From assembly GCA_024811115.1 (NCBI GenBank), contig JAKOGH010000240.1, positions 1 to 64,000 of the forward strand: a stretch of DNA of 64,000 nt, written 5' to 3'. This stretch comes from Terana coerulea. Taxonomy: Eukaryota > Basidiomycota > Agaricomycetes > Polyporales > Phanerochaetaceae. The translations under genes were made by a program, and so were the position numbers. Positions 11,253-21,849 of this stretch are shown in pieces. The notes beneath the pieces are model-generated. The model did not search any database and had not been told where the DNA came from. It saw only the letters and a program-made list of their open reading frames with translations. Position 1 is the first letter of the stretch; each line of letters begins with the position of its first letter.

Positions 11253-12438
11253 TTACATGAACTTGATGAACCGTTCCGCCTGCGACCGAACCCGCCATTC
11301 GTAGCCATACTCTGACGTCGTCCTCAGGTCGTCGATAAGGTTCTCGATCTGGATGAAGCTTGGATACCAGTCCTTCAGCTCCATCTCGAACACGCCGTTC
11401 TCAAGAAGTAGCTCGTCCCAGTCCGGTATGTGTACCCCATCAAACCGCCTTCCACGCATGGCCCGCACGGCCTCCCACCACTCCGGCCAGTACCCTGCGC
11501 ATTCCCAGCGCTCGATTCCCAGGACATTCCCGCCAGCATCGCACACAACGCTTTTTGGCGTCAGGCGGCCATGGGCGAACTTCATCTTCCACTCGGTCCT
11601 GCCCTCTGGCATCTCGAACGCCTTCCTAATATGCCGGTACATCCCATCTGGGACGCAGTGCTGAGCGACGACCAACACCTTCTTTGTCGGGTCCCCTTGT
11701 ACGTCTCGATGTCCACAACGTGGTGATGGCGGTAGTATTCGACCAGTGAACTAGGCTCATGCTCGTTTTCTGTGGCAAACCGATACGACAGCGGCATCCG
11801 CCTGAGCAGCGCCGTCGTGTCCAGCGCGCTCATCTTCTCCTCGAACTCCGCGCCGCGCGCGTCCGGCACCGCCGCAAGCGTCGTCACAATCTCCTTCAAC
11901 TGCCGCATGAGCCGCGTCCGGAAGAACGGCGTCATTGCGCCCCAGAGCTTCTGTGCGGTCCCGACTGGCGAGTGGTCGCGCGTGACGTGGCGGAAGGCCT
12001 GGTGGTAGACGAGGTACCGCGGGTCGCCGAAGTTGAGGCCGCATTGTTGCCCGAGGCCATCCGTGGGCGCGCGGGGGATCGGCAGCGTGCACAAGATGCG
12101 CGGCGCGGGCACCTTCAGCGTGTGCGCCAGCCGCAATACCTGCACCTGCACCGCCGGCATCTTCTCCTCCTTGCAGCCCGCGTACTCCTGGATCACCGCC
12201 ACCGGCGCCAGTCAAAGTTCTCGGACTCCAGGCTCGGCGCGTGCTCCTCAACCAACGCGCACATTTTCTCGACGTGTATGGCGTGCTGTCGATCAAGCAC
12301 TGGCAAGACCTGGCATGTCTTCGATGGCTGGGTGCGGCGGTTTGGCTTCATTGCTGCGAAGAGACTGGGGAGCGCTCGCTTGAGAGTATTCAAAGGCGCT
12401 GTGAATGTCGATTCGGGCTGCTTGGATGGATCCATCAT
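11253..12438 (-). pseudogene. APH/choline-kinase-fold protein, active site substituted, two frameshifts
   Basis: The protein resembles the large fungal family of aminoglycoside-phosphotransferase-like kinases. The N-lobe/hinge region has VPAPRI and LVYHQAF. The C-lobe has the signature block FAHGRLTPKSVVCDAGG followed by ERWECAGYWPEWWE. In active members this block reads HGDL..xxN and IDWE. Here the catalytic Asp is Arg, the Mg-binding Asn is Ser, and the second Asp is Arg. The ATG is at 12438 and the stop at 11253. Frames must change near 12200 and at the C4 run 11693-11696, each by one base, to join the parts. It is either a decaying gene or, if the shifts are consensus errors, a pseudokinase. 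No substrate can be named. Confidence 0.65.
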
Positions 12439-12469
12439 GTGGCGAGTGAAAGTGTTGGGAGTATTCTGA

Positions 12470-13185
12470 CAAGGTAGACGTTAGACCTCGATCTTATGTA
12501 CGTCCAGACGTGGGCGCCTACGGTTACCTGGTCTGTTGTCTCTTTGTGGCGACCATGTGTGCTTGTGAGTACTTTATTGTACCATCCATGGCTGTGCTCA
12601 ACAGACCTTGTACTAGTTCATACACCGCCTTTTGTTCAGAGGTTGGCGAAATACGTCTGTAGCAGAGCTCGTAATGTGCGGTGTCGGGTGTGGCCCTTGA
12701 AAAATAATACAACAGCCAAAATAAAAGGCCGTGGCGACTTTCCTAGAGGCGTCATTTGCTTGGTCCTGGCCACGTTGCTTCAAACTATCGTTCGTAGCGA
12801 GAATGTGGCGTCCTCCGTCGGCCAAGCTCCAGCCGTAGGAAATATTTGTGAGTTAGCATAGTCGTTCAGACTTCTGTATGACGTGACGTAGAAGCGCCGG
12901 TTTTGAAATCGAAGTGTTCCTTGACAGACGTAAAGCAAGGAGGCCAAAATCAATAAATCGAAGTCTACTGATAGTCGAAGCTTCTTTGGCAGCATGGACC
13001 ACACGTGTAAAGGACGTTGAGGGAAAGTTCGTGGCTTGTCATGTGACGCTATGAGATCGATACTGCAGGCAGCAGTCGTCTTGCTGCACCCCTTCAGTCC
13101 CCCAGCACACCCGATGAGAGAGTAGGCAGGTATGTTTCCATCTATCCTGAATTCTTGCCCGTTTTCTCACCATCCTTTCGTACCA
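12470..13185. other. Intergenic, nothing recognised
   Basis: Short unrelated frames on both strands, with no identifiable gene, RNA or repeat. It separates the kinase-like gene (upstream side) from the exon-like blocks further right, and may hold the kinase promoter. Confidence 0.45.
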
Positions 13186-13189
13186 GGGC

Positions 13190-14600
13190 TCAGGATGCAA
13201 ACCTCCACGGTTGAGATGGTTCGCATGTGGGACATCCGGAGGTCTGATTGTACGTTTCCCTCTGTGCTCGAGCCAAATCTGCTAGACTGAGCTCAATACC
13301 AACATCGGACACTGGTGCGAGCCGGCCTGAAGTGCCAGTGCCGGCAGTGATAATTGCAACGATGCATAACCCGCACCCACTGTGCATACAGGTGACGATC
13401 TTACCGGCAAGAATCGATGGTGTACTGATTATATTCCCAGTGTTCGACTACGCTGAATTCGCAGGCTATGGAAAACCGGTCTACATGTGGACTCAGAGTG
13501 TTCTGCTCTCTCCGGATGTGGAAGATATACCTCTCGCTGATCTTGTACGTTGCGCTCTACGTAACTTATGTTTGAGAACTATTTCTAAGCGCCTCTTACT
13601 GGACTCGGAAAGAGCAGTCGAAAGCAGAGGTTGAAATCGTAACAGAGTTGCCCTCACCCAGATGGACACAAGCCGATGCCATACTCTGGGATGCTTTACC
13701 TTTCGTACGTTGCGCTCTATGTAAATTACGTTTGGGACTCATTTCTGAGTGTTTCTTAGTGGGAAGATCACTCGGTTAAATCCCTGCTAAGATCGGCGCC
13801 CACACCCAGGTGGCCACAAGGCGATACCATACCCTGGAATGCTTTGCCTTTCGCTCATAAGTATCATTGACTTTTAAGCATCTCTCGCTGAGTGTAGTAC
13901 AGCACCGTCGGCCTTTGTGGAATATCGCCGAAACTGTCGCCTTGAGGACATCAAAGTGGTCAATCCACATTCGAAGCTGATCGCGGTGAGAGTTCTCGCG
14001 TCAGAACTCACCATCCCCTGGCAGTTCAGGTTTGAAAGCGTGAGCGGAGAATGTAATGGCAGAGTTGAAGCGGGACAGACTCTAGAAATCAGTGGTGCGT
14101 TGCACCACAATCTTCCATACTCATCTACGTTAATGTAGTATTCGCAAAGTCTGTCCGAGGAATTTTGACATCTTACAAGCAGAGTGGAACGACAGCATTG
14201 TCATACTTTATACCATCGTTACTGCAGAAGACAAGGGAATTCTATTGGCCGACATAGTACGTTGCTTACATCTATTGGCTAGCACCGCTAATCCATGCCA
14301 TGACTCTAGTGGAGGAATAGGCCAGATGACTCAGTTTATATAAAGCAGATACCCTTCACGCATTTGATACACAAAGCTGATCATACCTGCGTTCAGGATA
14401 GCCTTCACTTCCAGCGCCTCAGTGATATAGATGGGTTAGCAACCATGATAGCTATACAAAGTGCGGACCCTCCAAATATAGCCACGTTGACTGGATCCTT
14501 GGATTTCATTGGTATGTTCCATTCATTGTTCCTAGTAGCAGGTGTTTGTGAGGGCATTGCTAGCTCCGTCAGTATCCCCGATGAGTAGCCAACGCAAGGC
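13190..14600 (+). pseudogene. Exon-like blocks of an unassigned gene, with an internal duplication
   Basis: Several plus-strand blocks look like exons bounded by GTACGT donors and AG acceptors. One reads VFDYAEFAGYGKPVYMWTQ then LLSPDVEDIPLADL, ending at a donor at 13545. After a short intron it continues as KAEVEIVTELPSPRWTQADA to a second, near-identical donor at 13705. A third related block has PTPRWPQGDTIPWNALPF. Further right, FVEYRRNCRLEDIKVVNPHS and ILYTIVTAEDKGILLADI appear. The exon plus intron is duplicated at 160-bp spacing. I do not recognise the family, cannot define a start or stop, and cannot exclude a functional multi-exon gene. Confidence 0.35.
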
Positions 14601-15244
14601 TATCACCATATCAGCCAAGCCGTTTTTACCGCCTGTCGCGTTCATTGTTGCGACAACAGCTCCCGAGGTGCGGTCCCAATGTACCCATAGCGCTTGCTTG
14701 ACTTACTGATAGCGGTTTGTCGAACTGTAAGCTATTAACCGTCAAACCATCGGCTGGTAGAATAGAGCCGGGCAAGTCTTTGCCTGTTCACATCGGTGAG
14801 TGACTCGTCTATCAATCTAGGAGGACGTTATATTATGATAATAGCATATAGCAACTATACCCGGCAAACCTGACAATGCCGCCGACTCTCAAAATTGCGA
14901 ACATGCAGTGCTCTTCTTGCTCACTATCATTGTAGCCGAAGACAAGAACAAATCGATGGAGGATATTGTATGTCATTCTTGGCAAGATGTGTCATTTGCT
15001 GAGGTCCGAAGACTTGATTTTCTCGAAAGAATGTGCGTGTAATACACCATCTATTGCTTACATGGTCAATAAGATCCCGCCGCTTTTTCGCAGTCGCTTG
15101 CACATACAGCCTCCGTGGCTCAAGCAGTCCAGGGTTCGTGGCACATCCCTTAGTTGCACCAATGGAGATGTGTTTGCCAGGCTTCCTGGATTTTTCATGT
15201 AAGATTCTCGTACTACACGCTATCTCATTGATCTGACATTATTC
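14601..15244 (+). other. Unassigned stretch with one exon-like echo
   Basis: LTIIVAEDKNKSMEDI near 14925-14970 echoes TIVTAEDKGILLADI at 14210-14260 and is followed by a GTATGT-type donor, so an ancient internal duplication probably extends here. Nothing else is recognisable. Confidence 0.3.
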
Positions 15245-15249
15245 TTAAG

Positions 15250-15850
15250 CTACGATCGCAACTTCCTCAGGTTACATGCAGAAGCTCTTAAAAGTATCAG
15301 CCGCACCAGAGCTGCTGGCTGTCGCCTCCAAGATCATTGCAGCCCCTGCTCAGGTAGGTGGATGGTTTCGAAATCACTTAAGGCTCAAATGTGAACATAC
15401 GAAGTGTTACCCATGGTTTGCTGCAGGGCCCACTGAGGGAAGAATTTTACCAGGTCGTTCTGTTACTATCCGAGGTACCTGCCTTACGCACTCTTTTGCA
15501 TGTCAAGTCCGTTCCTAATTACCTTTCGCAGTCCTCTTACATGAACGCCACAACCGTGATGTCGGGAAGGAAAAGGGTTGTGCAGACCAGCTTCACAAGT
15601 TCGAGATTTTATCCACTTTTGTTATGCCAGAAGAGGAGCACGTTTCGTCAGCAGCCATAGTAAGCTGCTCGCGCAATCACGCCACTGCTTCCTCTCATTG
15701 CGCGCGCTACAGTGGGATATGCGGTTGGAAACTGTCATTCAGAGGCAGACAGTGCACTTGAGGCTTGTTTCACCCTGGACCATTGCTAGTGGTAATGCGG
15801 AGCGCTCATACGCCCGGCAACCCCTTCGTAAGTCCTTCCACGCTTGAATG
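15250..15850 (+). pseudogene. Exon-like blocks, unknown protein
   Basis: Two coding-like plus-strand blocks are visible. The first (about 15273-15353) reads KLLKVSAAPELLAVASKII and ends at a GTAGGT donor. The second (about 15530-15660) reads LLHERHNRDVGKEKGC then LHKFEILSTFVMPEEEHVSS and ends at a GTAAGC donor. Between them an acceptor-like CTGCAG lies near 15425. The amino-acid texture is that of a genuine charged, soluble protein, not random translation. I do not recognise the family and cannot assemble a complete gene, so it may be the 3' part of the blocks at 13.2-14.6 kb. Confidence 0.35.
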
Positions 15851-16084
15851 GGACTACACAGCTGAAAGGGCTTAACAGCACCAAATTGGCGTGGTATGCC
15901 TTGAGGGTATTACGAGGAGGACGCTGGCGTGTGCGGTTACGCTAGAACTGTATGAGTTACTTTTACAATCCCGCTCGCGATGCATTCTGGAGGCATCAGT
16001 CTGCGTCGAGTGCTGGCACACAAAGTCGTACACAACGGATTCACTTTCTAAATAGCGTAGTGTGGATAAGAACTCGCAACCGCA

Positions 16085-18208
16085 TCATCGAAATGGAACG
16101 TTCTCGATCCAATGACCTAAAATATCTTTCACCAGCGCCGGCTGATCATCCGTCACCTGAAGGCAACATAGGTCAGCACAGCCATTTCAATGTTCGCGCC
16201 TTCCAAGAACAACGTACAAAATGTCCTGCCTCACTCAAGAGGATGTATGTCATGTTTCCGGCACCTTCACCGATGACCCGAACGGTGGCGTTCTGGCCTT
16301 CCCATGGCACGTCTGGACTAGCGATGAAGTCTTGCTGGTACTGTGAAGGTATGAGCTTCAGCTGCACACGTCGTGGTGGTGAGCTCGAGAATAAGAATTG
16401 TGACGAAACGGCCCACCATCGAGAGGACACCGGGCCATGCGCAGTTAGCGTCTAGCTTTCCGATGTAATCTAGCAAACAAAGACGAGGATGAACGGTGCG
16501 CATACAGCGATTAAAGGGATTCCGCACGTAGTAAACGATATCCTGCCTTTAGCAAGGGCTCATATAGCAAGTAGGCTTGTTGTATCCTAACGAGAAGAGG
16601 CGCGTTGGTTCGTGCTCAGCGTCATACAGAGACATGCCATTGGACATACATATCTCCTTCACGGACAAAGTCTTCGTGTACGCTACGGTTCACGAACGTG
16701 AAGTTGATGTGCTCGGGCACACCGAGTTTGCGCTTCGTGTCGGTCGCGTTGAGGAATTCGCTCACCCACGCCATGTGAGGATTGTCGCACCTCGTACCTG
16801 TATCGTCGCACTGTCAAAAGTCTTTGAACTCGCAAAATGGTAGCGACCTTCGTGAGAACTTTGCTCACACGTAAATTGACATTCTCTAAGTTGCGGCCCT
16901 CAATAGGCTGCGGGTAAGTATCTTCGCATTTTTCAAGGCATTTGTGCGGGTGTCGAGCGTGCTGTTCATATACGCCAGCTGAATCGCTTCGAGGCAGAAT
17001 GGAAGCCTCTCGTATGACTCTTGGCAAGTCGTGGCATTGTAGAAGTCGGTGTAATAACAACGCTGCTGCAGGGCCCACCGCTTATGAGAAAGGAAATCCT
17101 GACGGCCGGTACATAGCGGTTAATTCTGAGGCGATAAAAAGATGAATGCAAAGAGACCCACCGACATCGGATTGCTTATCATCATGCCTTCCAAGTTGAT
17201 GCGGCTTGTCCGACTAGATACATGCTTCGAAGCCAGGAACATGTTTTGTTCGTGTATGACAGTGGCAATATGGGGTATGTACATCTGGACGGACGTAAGC
17301 GCATGGTATAAAATAACAGTGAAATGGACCTACTCCGCCGTAGGAGCCAGATGCCAGGAAGAACCGATTTCTGAAAAGGCGCTGATCAGTGCAGCTGGAA
17401 CACGCAAACAGAACAAATATTCACTTCGCATGGTTGGGGTAAAGAGAAAAGAACTTGACCAAAAAGTCGTACGCGTCATACGCAGCTGCCAGTGAGTTGT
17501 TTAGCTGAGTGCCGTAGGAAAATCCAACACCGATGGGCTATACATGGAACATGTCAAGATCCATGCACCGAACACAAACCAAGGAAAATCTTACATGATC
17601 CAAAGCGAGCAGATTATAATTCTCGGACCAAGCATTGGGATTCGGAATCGTCGTCCCGTTCTCAGTCACTCGACAATGTGACTCTGAAATTCACGTACAT
17701 AAGCAGCAGGAAACGGCAGGATAGTGAAGGACATACGACCGAACATCGGATTTGCGAGTCCACTGCTCCCAGGTCCTCCTCCAATGGTCAATCTGCATCA
17801 CAGGCGTAAGCTCTTGGGCCCTCTCCCCCTCTAGTAGCGCTCGCGTACATGACGGGGGCGGTGTCCGGATTTTTCTGCGCCTCAAACAACCTAAGGATTC
17901 GTTTCACCGATGTGTGAATCCTGATTTAGGTGCGAGCTTACCAAAAGAACGACCGCTTCGGCGTGTGTTTACTGTCCCCTTGTAGAGCAATGTAACCGGA
18001 GTGCGAGACTCCGCCAAGACAGAGATCGTCGTGTGTCTTGATGCTCGAGTAGAACTGCCTGAGCCCATCCGTCTTCTCCTTCGCGACTAGCGACAATGAT
18101 ATCGGAAGAAGTACTTTGAGGCCGCAAAGGATACCCGCGAGGCCTAACGCGGTGAGTATAGTCAAGGTTCTCCTCCGTCCAGTACCCAGGGGGCGCGGCT
18201 TCCGGCAT
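16085..18208 (-). CDS. Serine carboxypeptidase (peptidase family S10), secreted or vacuolar
   Basis: An alpha/beta-hydrolase that removes C-terminal residues from peptides. On splicing about ten short introns, family motifs appear in order: SGYIALQGD..KRSFFW, FEAQKNPDTAPV, the oxyanion-hole block ILTIGGGPGSSGL, DHPIGVGFSYG, and the nucleophile block ASGSYGG (Ser codon 17343-17345). Next come NLEGMMISNPMS, a Cys-rich middle (YYTDFYNATTCQESY), KRKLGVPEHINFTFV, the Asp block GKLDANCAWPG (Asp 16450-16452), and EAGHF with the catalytic His at 16221-16223. The last exon ends at 16085. One break interrupts it: a T5 run at 16929-16933 (A5 on the sense strand) must gain one base to join DTRTNAL to KCEDTYPQP. 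The N-terminus is uncertain. I chose the ATG at 18208, which requires a short first intron to reach the hydrophobic LAGILCGLKVLLPISLSLV leader. Confidence 0.8.
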
Positions 18209-18361
18209 GGTACGTGTCTTCACCAGCCAGTGGCTTTAGCTCAGACACCTCAGCATCGATGCCAAAGTTCGCCATATGTTCTGCTAAAATCCTGGTCCGA
18301 ATTTATTTAGATAATGAGGCAATAAATATTGAACTGCGTCGGACTGGAGGATGCATATGAA

Positions 18362-18370
18362 GGTGGCAAA
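18362..18370 (+). promoter_or_regulatory. Exact PACE motif upstream of the Rpt5 gene
   Basis: GGTGGCAAA, the proteasome-associated control element bound by Rpn4 in budding yeast, occurs exactly, on the sense strand, 162 bp before the Rpt5 start codon at 18533. Its position in a proteasome-gene promoter supports function. Whether this basidiomycete has an Rpn4-type regulator cannot be told from this window, and one 9-mer can occur by chance. Confidence 0.5.
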
Positions 18371-18532
18371 GGAAAAGCGGCATGATATCAAGAGGCGCCT
18401 AATAAGAACGAAAGCGCTCTGACGCCTTCTGACGCCGAGCATTACACGATGGGCGCTTGACTGACTTACGCGTCGCGCATCCCGAGTCGTCGAGCTCACC
18501 TCCACACCACCATCCACTTCGCTTTTCTCGCC

Positions 18533-20188
18533 ATGTCTTCAGCACAACCACCGAACCCTCCGCCAGAGGAGAACAACACCAACAACAACGAGAAGAAGCC
18601 CGAGACCGAGGCCTCTTCGTCCGCCCCCGCTGAGACGGGCGAGGCAATGGACACCGAGCCTGACCAGCCACCAGTGGAGACATGGGAGGACATTCCAGAG
18701 GACATACGGAACTTGGCGCCGGAGGAGATTGTGACAAGGACACGGCTAATTGACAACGACCTCCGAGTGCGTACCAGACGATTGTCGGACTCGGGCTGGA
18801 CTGACAGTGACCCAGGTGATACGGTCGGAGACCACTCGTCTGCAGCATGAGCAGGCTATGATGAAGGAGAAGATTCGAGACAATGGGGAGAAAATTAAGC
18901 AGAATAAGGTGCTGCCATACCTCGTCTCCAACGTCGTAGAGGTGCGCATGCCTTCCTTTTCAGATGCCGCACAAGCCATGAACGTAAACGCATAGATTCT
19001 GAACCTGGACCCAGAGGGCGAGGAAGATGGCGCAAACAAAGACGTCGACGCTTCGCGGAAAGGCAAGTGTGCTGTCATCAAGACCTCTACTCGCCAAACT
19101 GTCTTTCTACCGATGATTGGTCTTGTCCCTGCCGAACAGCTGAAGCCCCAGGATCTCATTGGTGTCAACAAGGACTCGTACCTTGTCTTGGATACGTTAC
19201 CTTCGGAGTATGATTCGCGCGTGAAGGCTATGGAGGTTGATGAGCGACCAACGGAGACGTATACCGACGTTGGTGGATTGGAGAAGCAAATTGAGGAGTT
19301 GGTGGAAGCAATCGTCTTACCTATGGAGCAGGCAGAGAAGTTTAAGACCCTGGGTATCAAGCCGCCGAAGGGATGCTTGATGTATGGTCCTCCTGGTACG
19401 CCTTGTTTTGTGAGTTACGACACCCGTTCTAACCCTGTCATAGGTACCGGCAAGACCCTCATGGCGCGAGCATGCGCGGCGCAAACCAAGGCATGTTACC
19501 TGAAGCTGGCTGGCCCATCACTAGTGCAGATGTACATTGGTGATGGCGCCAAGCTCGTCCGGGACGCGTTTGCTCTCGCGAAGGAGAAAGCTCCCACCAT
19601 CATCTTCATCGACGAGTTGGATGCCATTGGTACGAAGCGGTTCGACTCGGAGAAGAGCGGTGATCGTGAGGTGCAGCGGACAATGCTGGAGCTCCTGAAT
19701 CAGCTGGATGGTTTTGGTAGTGATGACCGCATCAAGGTGAGTGCATGTATGCACCAGGGCAATGCACAGTGCTTGACGTCCTGCGCTTAGGTTATTGCGG
19801 CTACCAACCGGATTGACATCCTGGACCCCGCTCTCCTCCGTTCCGGTCGTCTGGATCGGAAGGTCGAGTTCCCGCTTCCGAACGAAACTGCCCGGGCCCG
19901 CATTCTCGAGATCCACTCAAGAAAGATGACCGTCGCTTCCGATGTCAACTACGAGGAACTCGCTCGGAGTACCGATGAGTTTAACGGAGCGCAGTTGAAG
20001 GCTGTGTGTGTCGAGGCTGGTATGATCGCCCTCCGGGAAGGTTCCACGAAGCTCGGCCACGAACATTTCCTTTCTGGGATCGCTGAGGGTATGTTGCTTT
20101 GTTCCTGCTTCACCGCGTACTCGGCGCTGACACTCCTCTTCCAATAGTGCAAAGTAAGAAGAAGAACAGCCTCATGTATTTCGCTTAG
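18533..20188 (+). CDS. RPT5: 26S proteasome regulatory ATPase subunit Rpt5 (S6A/PSMC3)
   Basis: One of the six AAA+ ATPases of the 19S base ring that unfold substrates and open the 20S core. Exons are 18533-18766, 18816-18941, 18996-19395, 19444-19736, 19791-20088 and 20148-20188. Phases agree throughout and give 463 residues, close to the usual fungal length. An acidic Pro-rich N-terminus precedes a coiled-coil ([15 protein letters not shown]) and an OB-like region ([13 protein letters not shown]). The AAA domain has Walker A PPGTGKT, Walker [15 protein letters not shown], and the SRH/arginine-finger region [20 protein letters not shown]. The C-terminus SLMYFA carries a hydrophobic-Tyr-X docking motif. 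The gene is intact. Intron 3 (19396-19443) splits the P-loop, is 48 nt long and has no stop, so its retention would stay in frame. Confidence 0.97.
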
Positions 20189-20700
20189 ATCTGGTACGGT
20201 CTGTGTATATTTACTGTTCTCCTTGCACTTCGGTTTCCCACGAGCACATTACTCTATGAACGGCGATTCTTAGCCTTGCATCTCCTTTCAGACGAGACGA
20301 TCGTTTTATGTGCGGCGAGGTATGAGACAGTAGCCTCGTCATGGTTCTTCGGATCGAGCATCCAGGGTATCTCTCTGCCTGAACAATTGCTTCCCTTGCT
20401 TTATACGACCGCCCATCTTCTAGCGTTGATTGACCCTGATGAAGTGGTGAGAATCGATTCAGCGAAGGTGCGCAACGTGTGCTCCTAAACTGGCTTGACA
20501 CTCATGTCGAGCCACTTGAATAGGGGCATACTGGCCCAAGGATAGCCTGCGACGCGGCGAGGTGCGTCCTTGCGGCGTTCTCGACGTCGCCCGGAGCTGG
20601 GATTGGTCGGACACCTGCATGTCTAGACCCGTGAAACGTCCGACGGAGTTGTTCACTGCCCTGCTCTGGCTGTTCACCTTCATCCCCTCATCACGTCGTC
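20189..20700. other. Intergenic between Rpt5 and the secreted-protein gene
   Basis: Holds the Rpt5 3' region and the upstream promoter region of the next gene. No further coding sequence recognised. Confidence 0.5.
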
Positions 20701-20708
20701 CCATATGC

Positions 20709-20715
20709 TATAAAG
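20709..20715 (+). promoter_or_regulatory. TATA box of the small secreted protein gene
   Basis: TATAAAG lies 66-72 bp before the ATG at 20781, followed by a pyrimidine-rich stretch with TCATC-type initiator sequence. That spacing is normal for highly expressed fungal genes for secreted products. Confidence 0.55.
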
Positions 20716-20780
20716 CGTCGGGGAGCCCACGCTTCAGCTTCATCGTACCAACCCCTCCTCCACACAGCTCTCTCACGACC

Positions 20781-21401
20781 ATGTTCCCCCTCACCACCGC
20801 TGTAATTTCGTTGCTTGCGCTCACGGGACTCGCCGCCTCGGCGCCGAGATCATCTTCCGACGGATATATCGCGGCGCCTGCAGCTGGCACCGTCATCCAG
20901 CCCGGCGCGAACTTCACGTTCACCTACCGCCCGCGCGCGGACTACGGCTTATCGACGTTCGCGTATCACGTCTGGCTGTTGACCGCCCCCGACTTTAAAT
21001 GCCGTCACGGGCCCGGCGAGCCTCGCTGTGACGAGCACGACGGGGTACTACTTCGGAAGATACGATTATCCGAACTATCCCGGTGAGTGCGCTATCCAAC
21101 AGACCGTTGGGCTATACTAATGGTGTACGCTACAGCCGTCCCCTACCCGCACAACCCGGCTCCACCTCAACTCGCTATGCCCGACTTCTCAAAGTCACCC
21201 GGCGGGTTCGCCGCGGGCGGGAGTGCAAGCAACCAGGCGATGCAACTCGTTGTTATCGAAGAGTATGGCACCGGAACGGTATGTGATACATCGTTTTCAC
21301 CTGATCGATGTCTTTTGATGCGGCATTCGGTGTAGCCTACTGTCGGCCGTCAGCTTGGCATTGCTACGGCGACTATCATGTACAACGCGACGACTGCTTA
21401 G
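20781..21401 (+). CDS. Small secreted protein of unknown function, one frameshift
   Basis: The ATG at 20781 starts a clear signal peptide (MFPLTTAVISLLALTGLAAS, cleavage likely after ASA), then a mature domain with SDGYIAAPAAGTVIQPG, FTYRPRADYG and the conserved-looking FGRYDYPNYP. Exons are 20781-21082, 21136-21278 and 21336-21401, with GT..AG introns of 53 and 57 nt. The end reads GRQLGIATATIMYNATTA. To reach FGRYDY in frame, the C5 run at 20986-20990 must lose one base. Otherwise the first exon reads into unrelated sequence. It has the look of Agaricomycete small secreted proteins of unknown role, with extended Pro-rich beta-type sequence and no catalytic motif. A TATA box precedes it. Confidence 0.7.
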
Positions 21402-21849
21402 ATGGACTTCATCTCTTTGGACAATATCGGACACGGACTTGAGGACAGTTTGGGACTTTGATGGACATGTGGACTCTCTAGACACTTGGGCGTTGGTACT
21501 GTAACCAGTTATCTAGTAGCGTTATTGTACACTTTCTCGGACACTAGTACACGATAGGACTTCGATATATACACCCAGTGCTCTGTGGGTACTAATGCAG
21601 GTCGTTGAGCATTCGTGGAGTACAGAGCATCGATGACGATTTTTGCAGAGCATGACGTCCTTTGACCCAGCCAGCCGTCGTGTACGCCCCTTAACAAATA
21701 ATTCGTACGAACTTCACGATAGGCGCACGATCTTCCAATATTGAGGGGCCGGCGGGGCGTCCGCCGCCGTTTCAGGTATGAATGCTGGTCGCGTCACGGC
21801 CTCCTCATAAGGTGGAAGGCGGGCAGAGCTGCAGACAGGCGAAGCCGCG
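21402..21849. other. Convergent intergenic region
   Basis: Lies between the 3' ends of two convergent genes. No coding or repeat signal seen. Confidence 0.5.

Noticed and set aside
11253..12438. Antibiotic-resistance phosphotransferase
   Set aside because: The APH fold is a very broad fungal family and the catalytic residues are substituted. Nothing supports activity on an antibiotic.
11759..12469. 236-codon open frame on the plus strand
   Set aside because: It is the antisense shadow of the GC-rich APH-like gene, and its translation is an Arg/His-rich low-complexity product.
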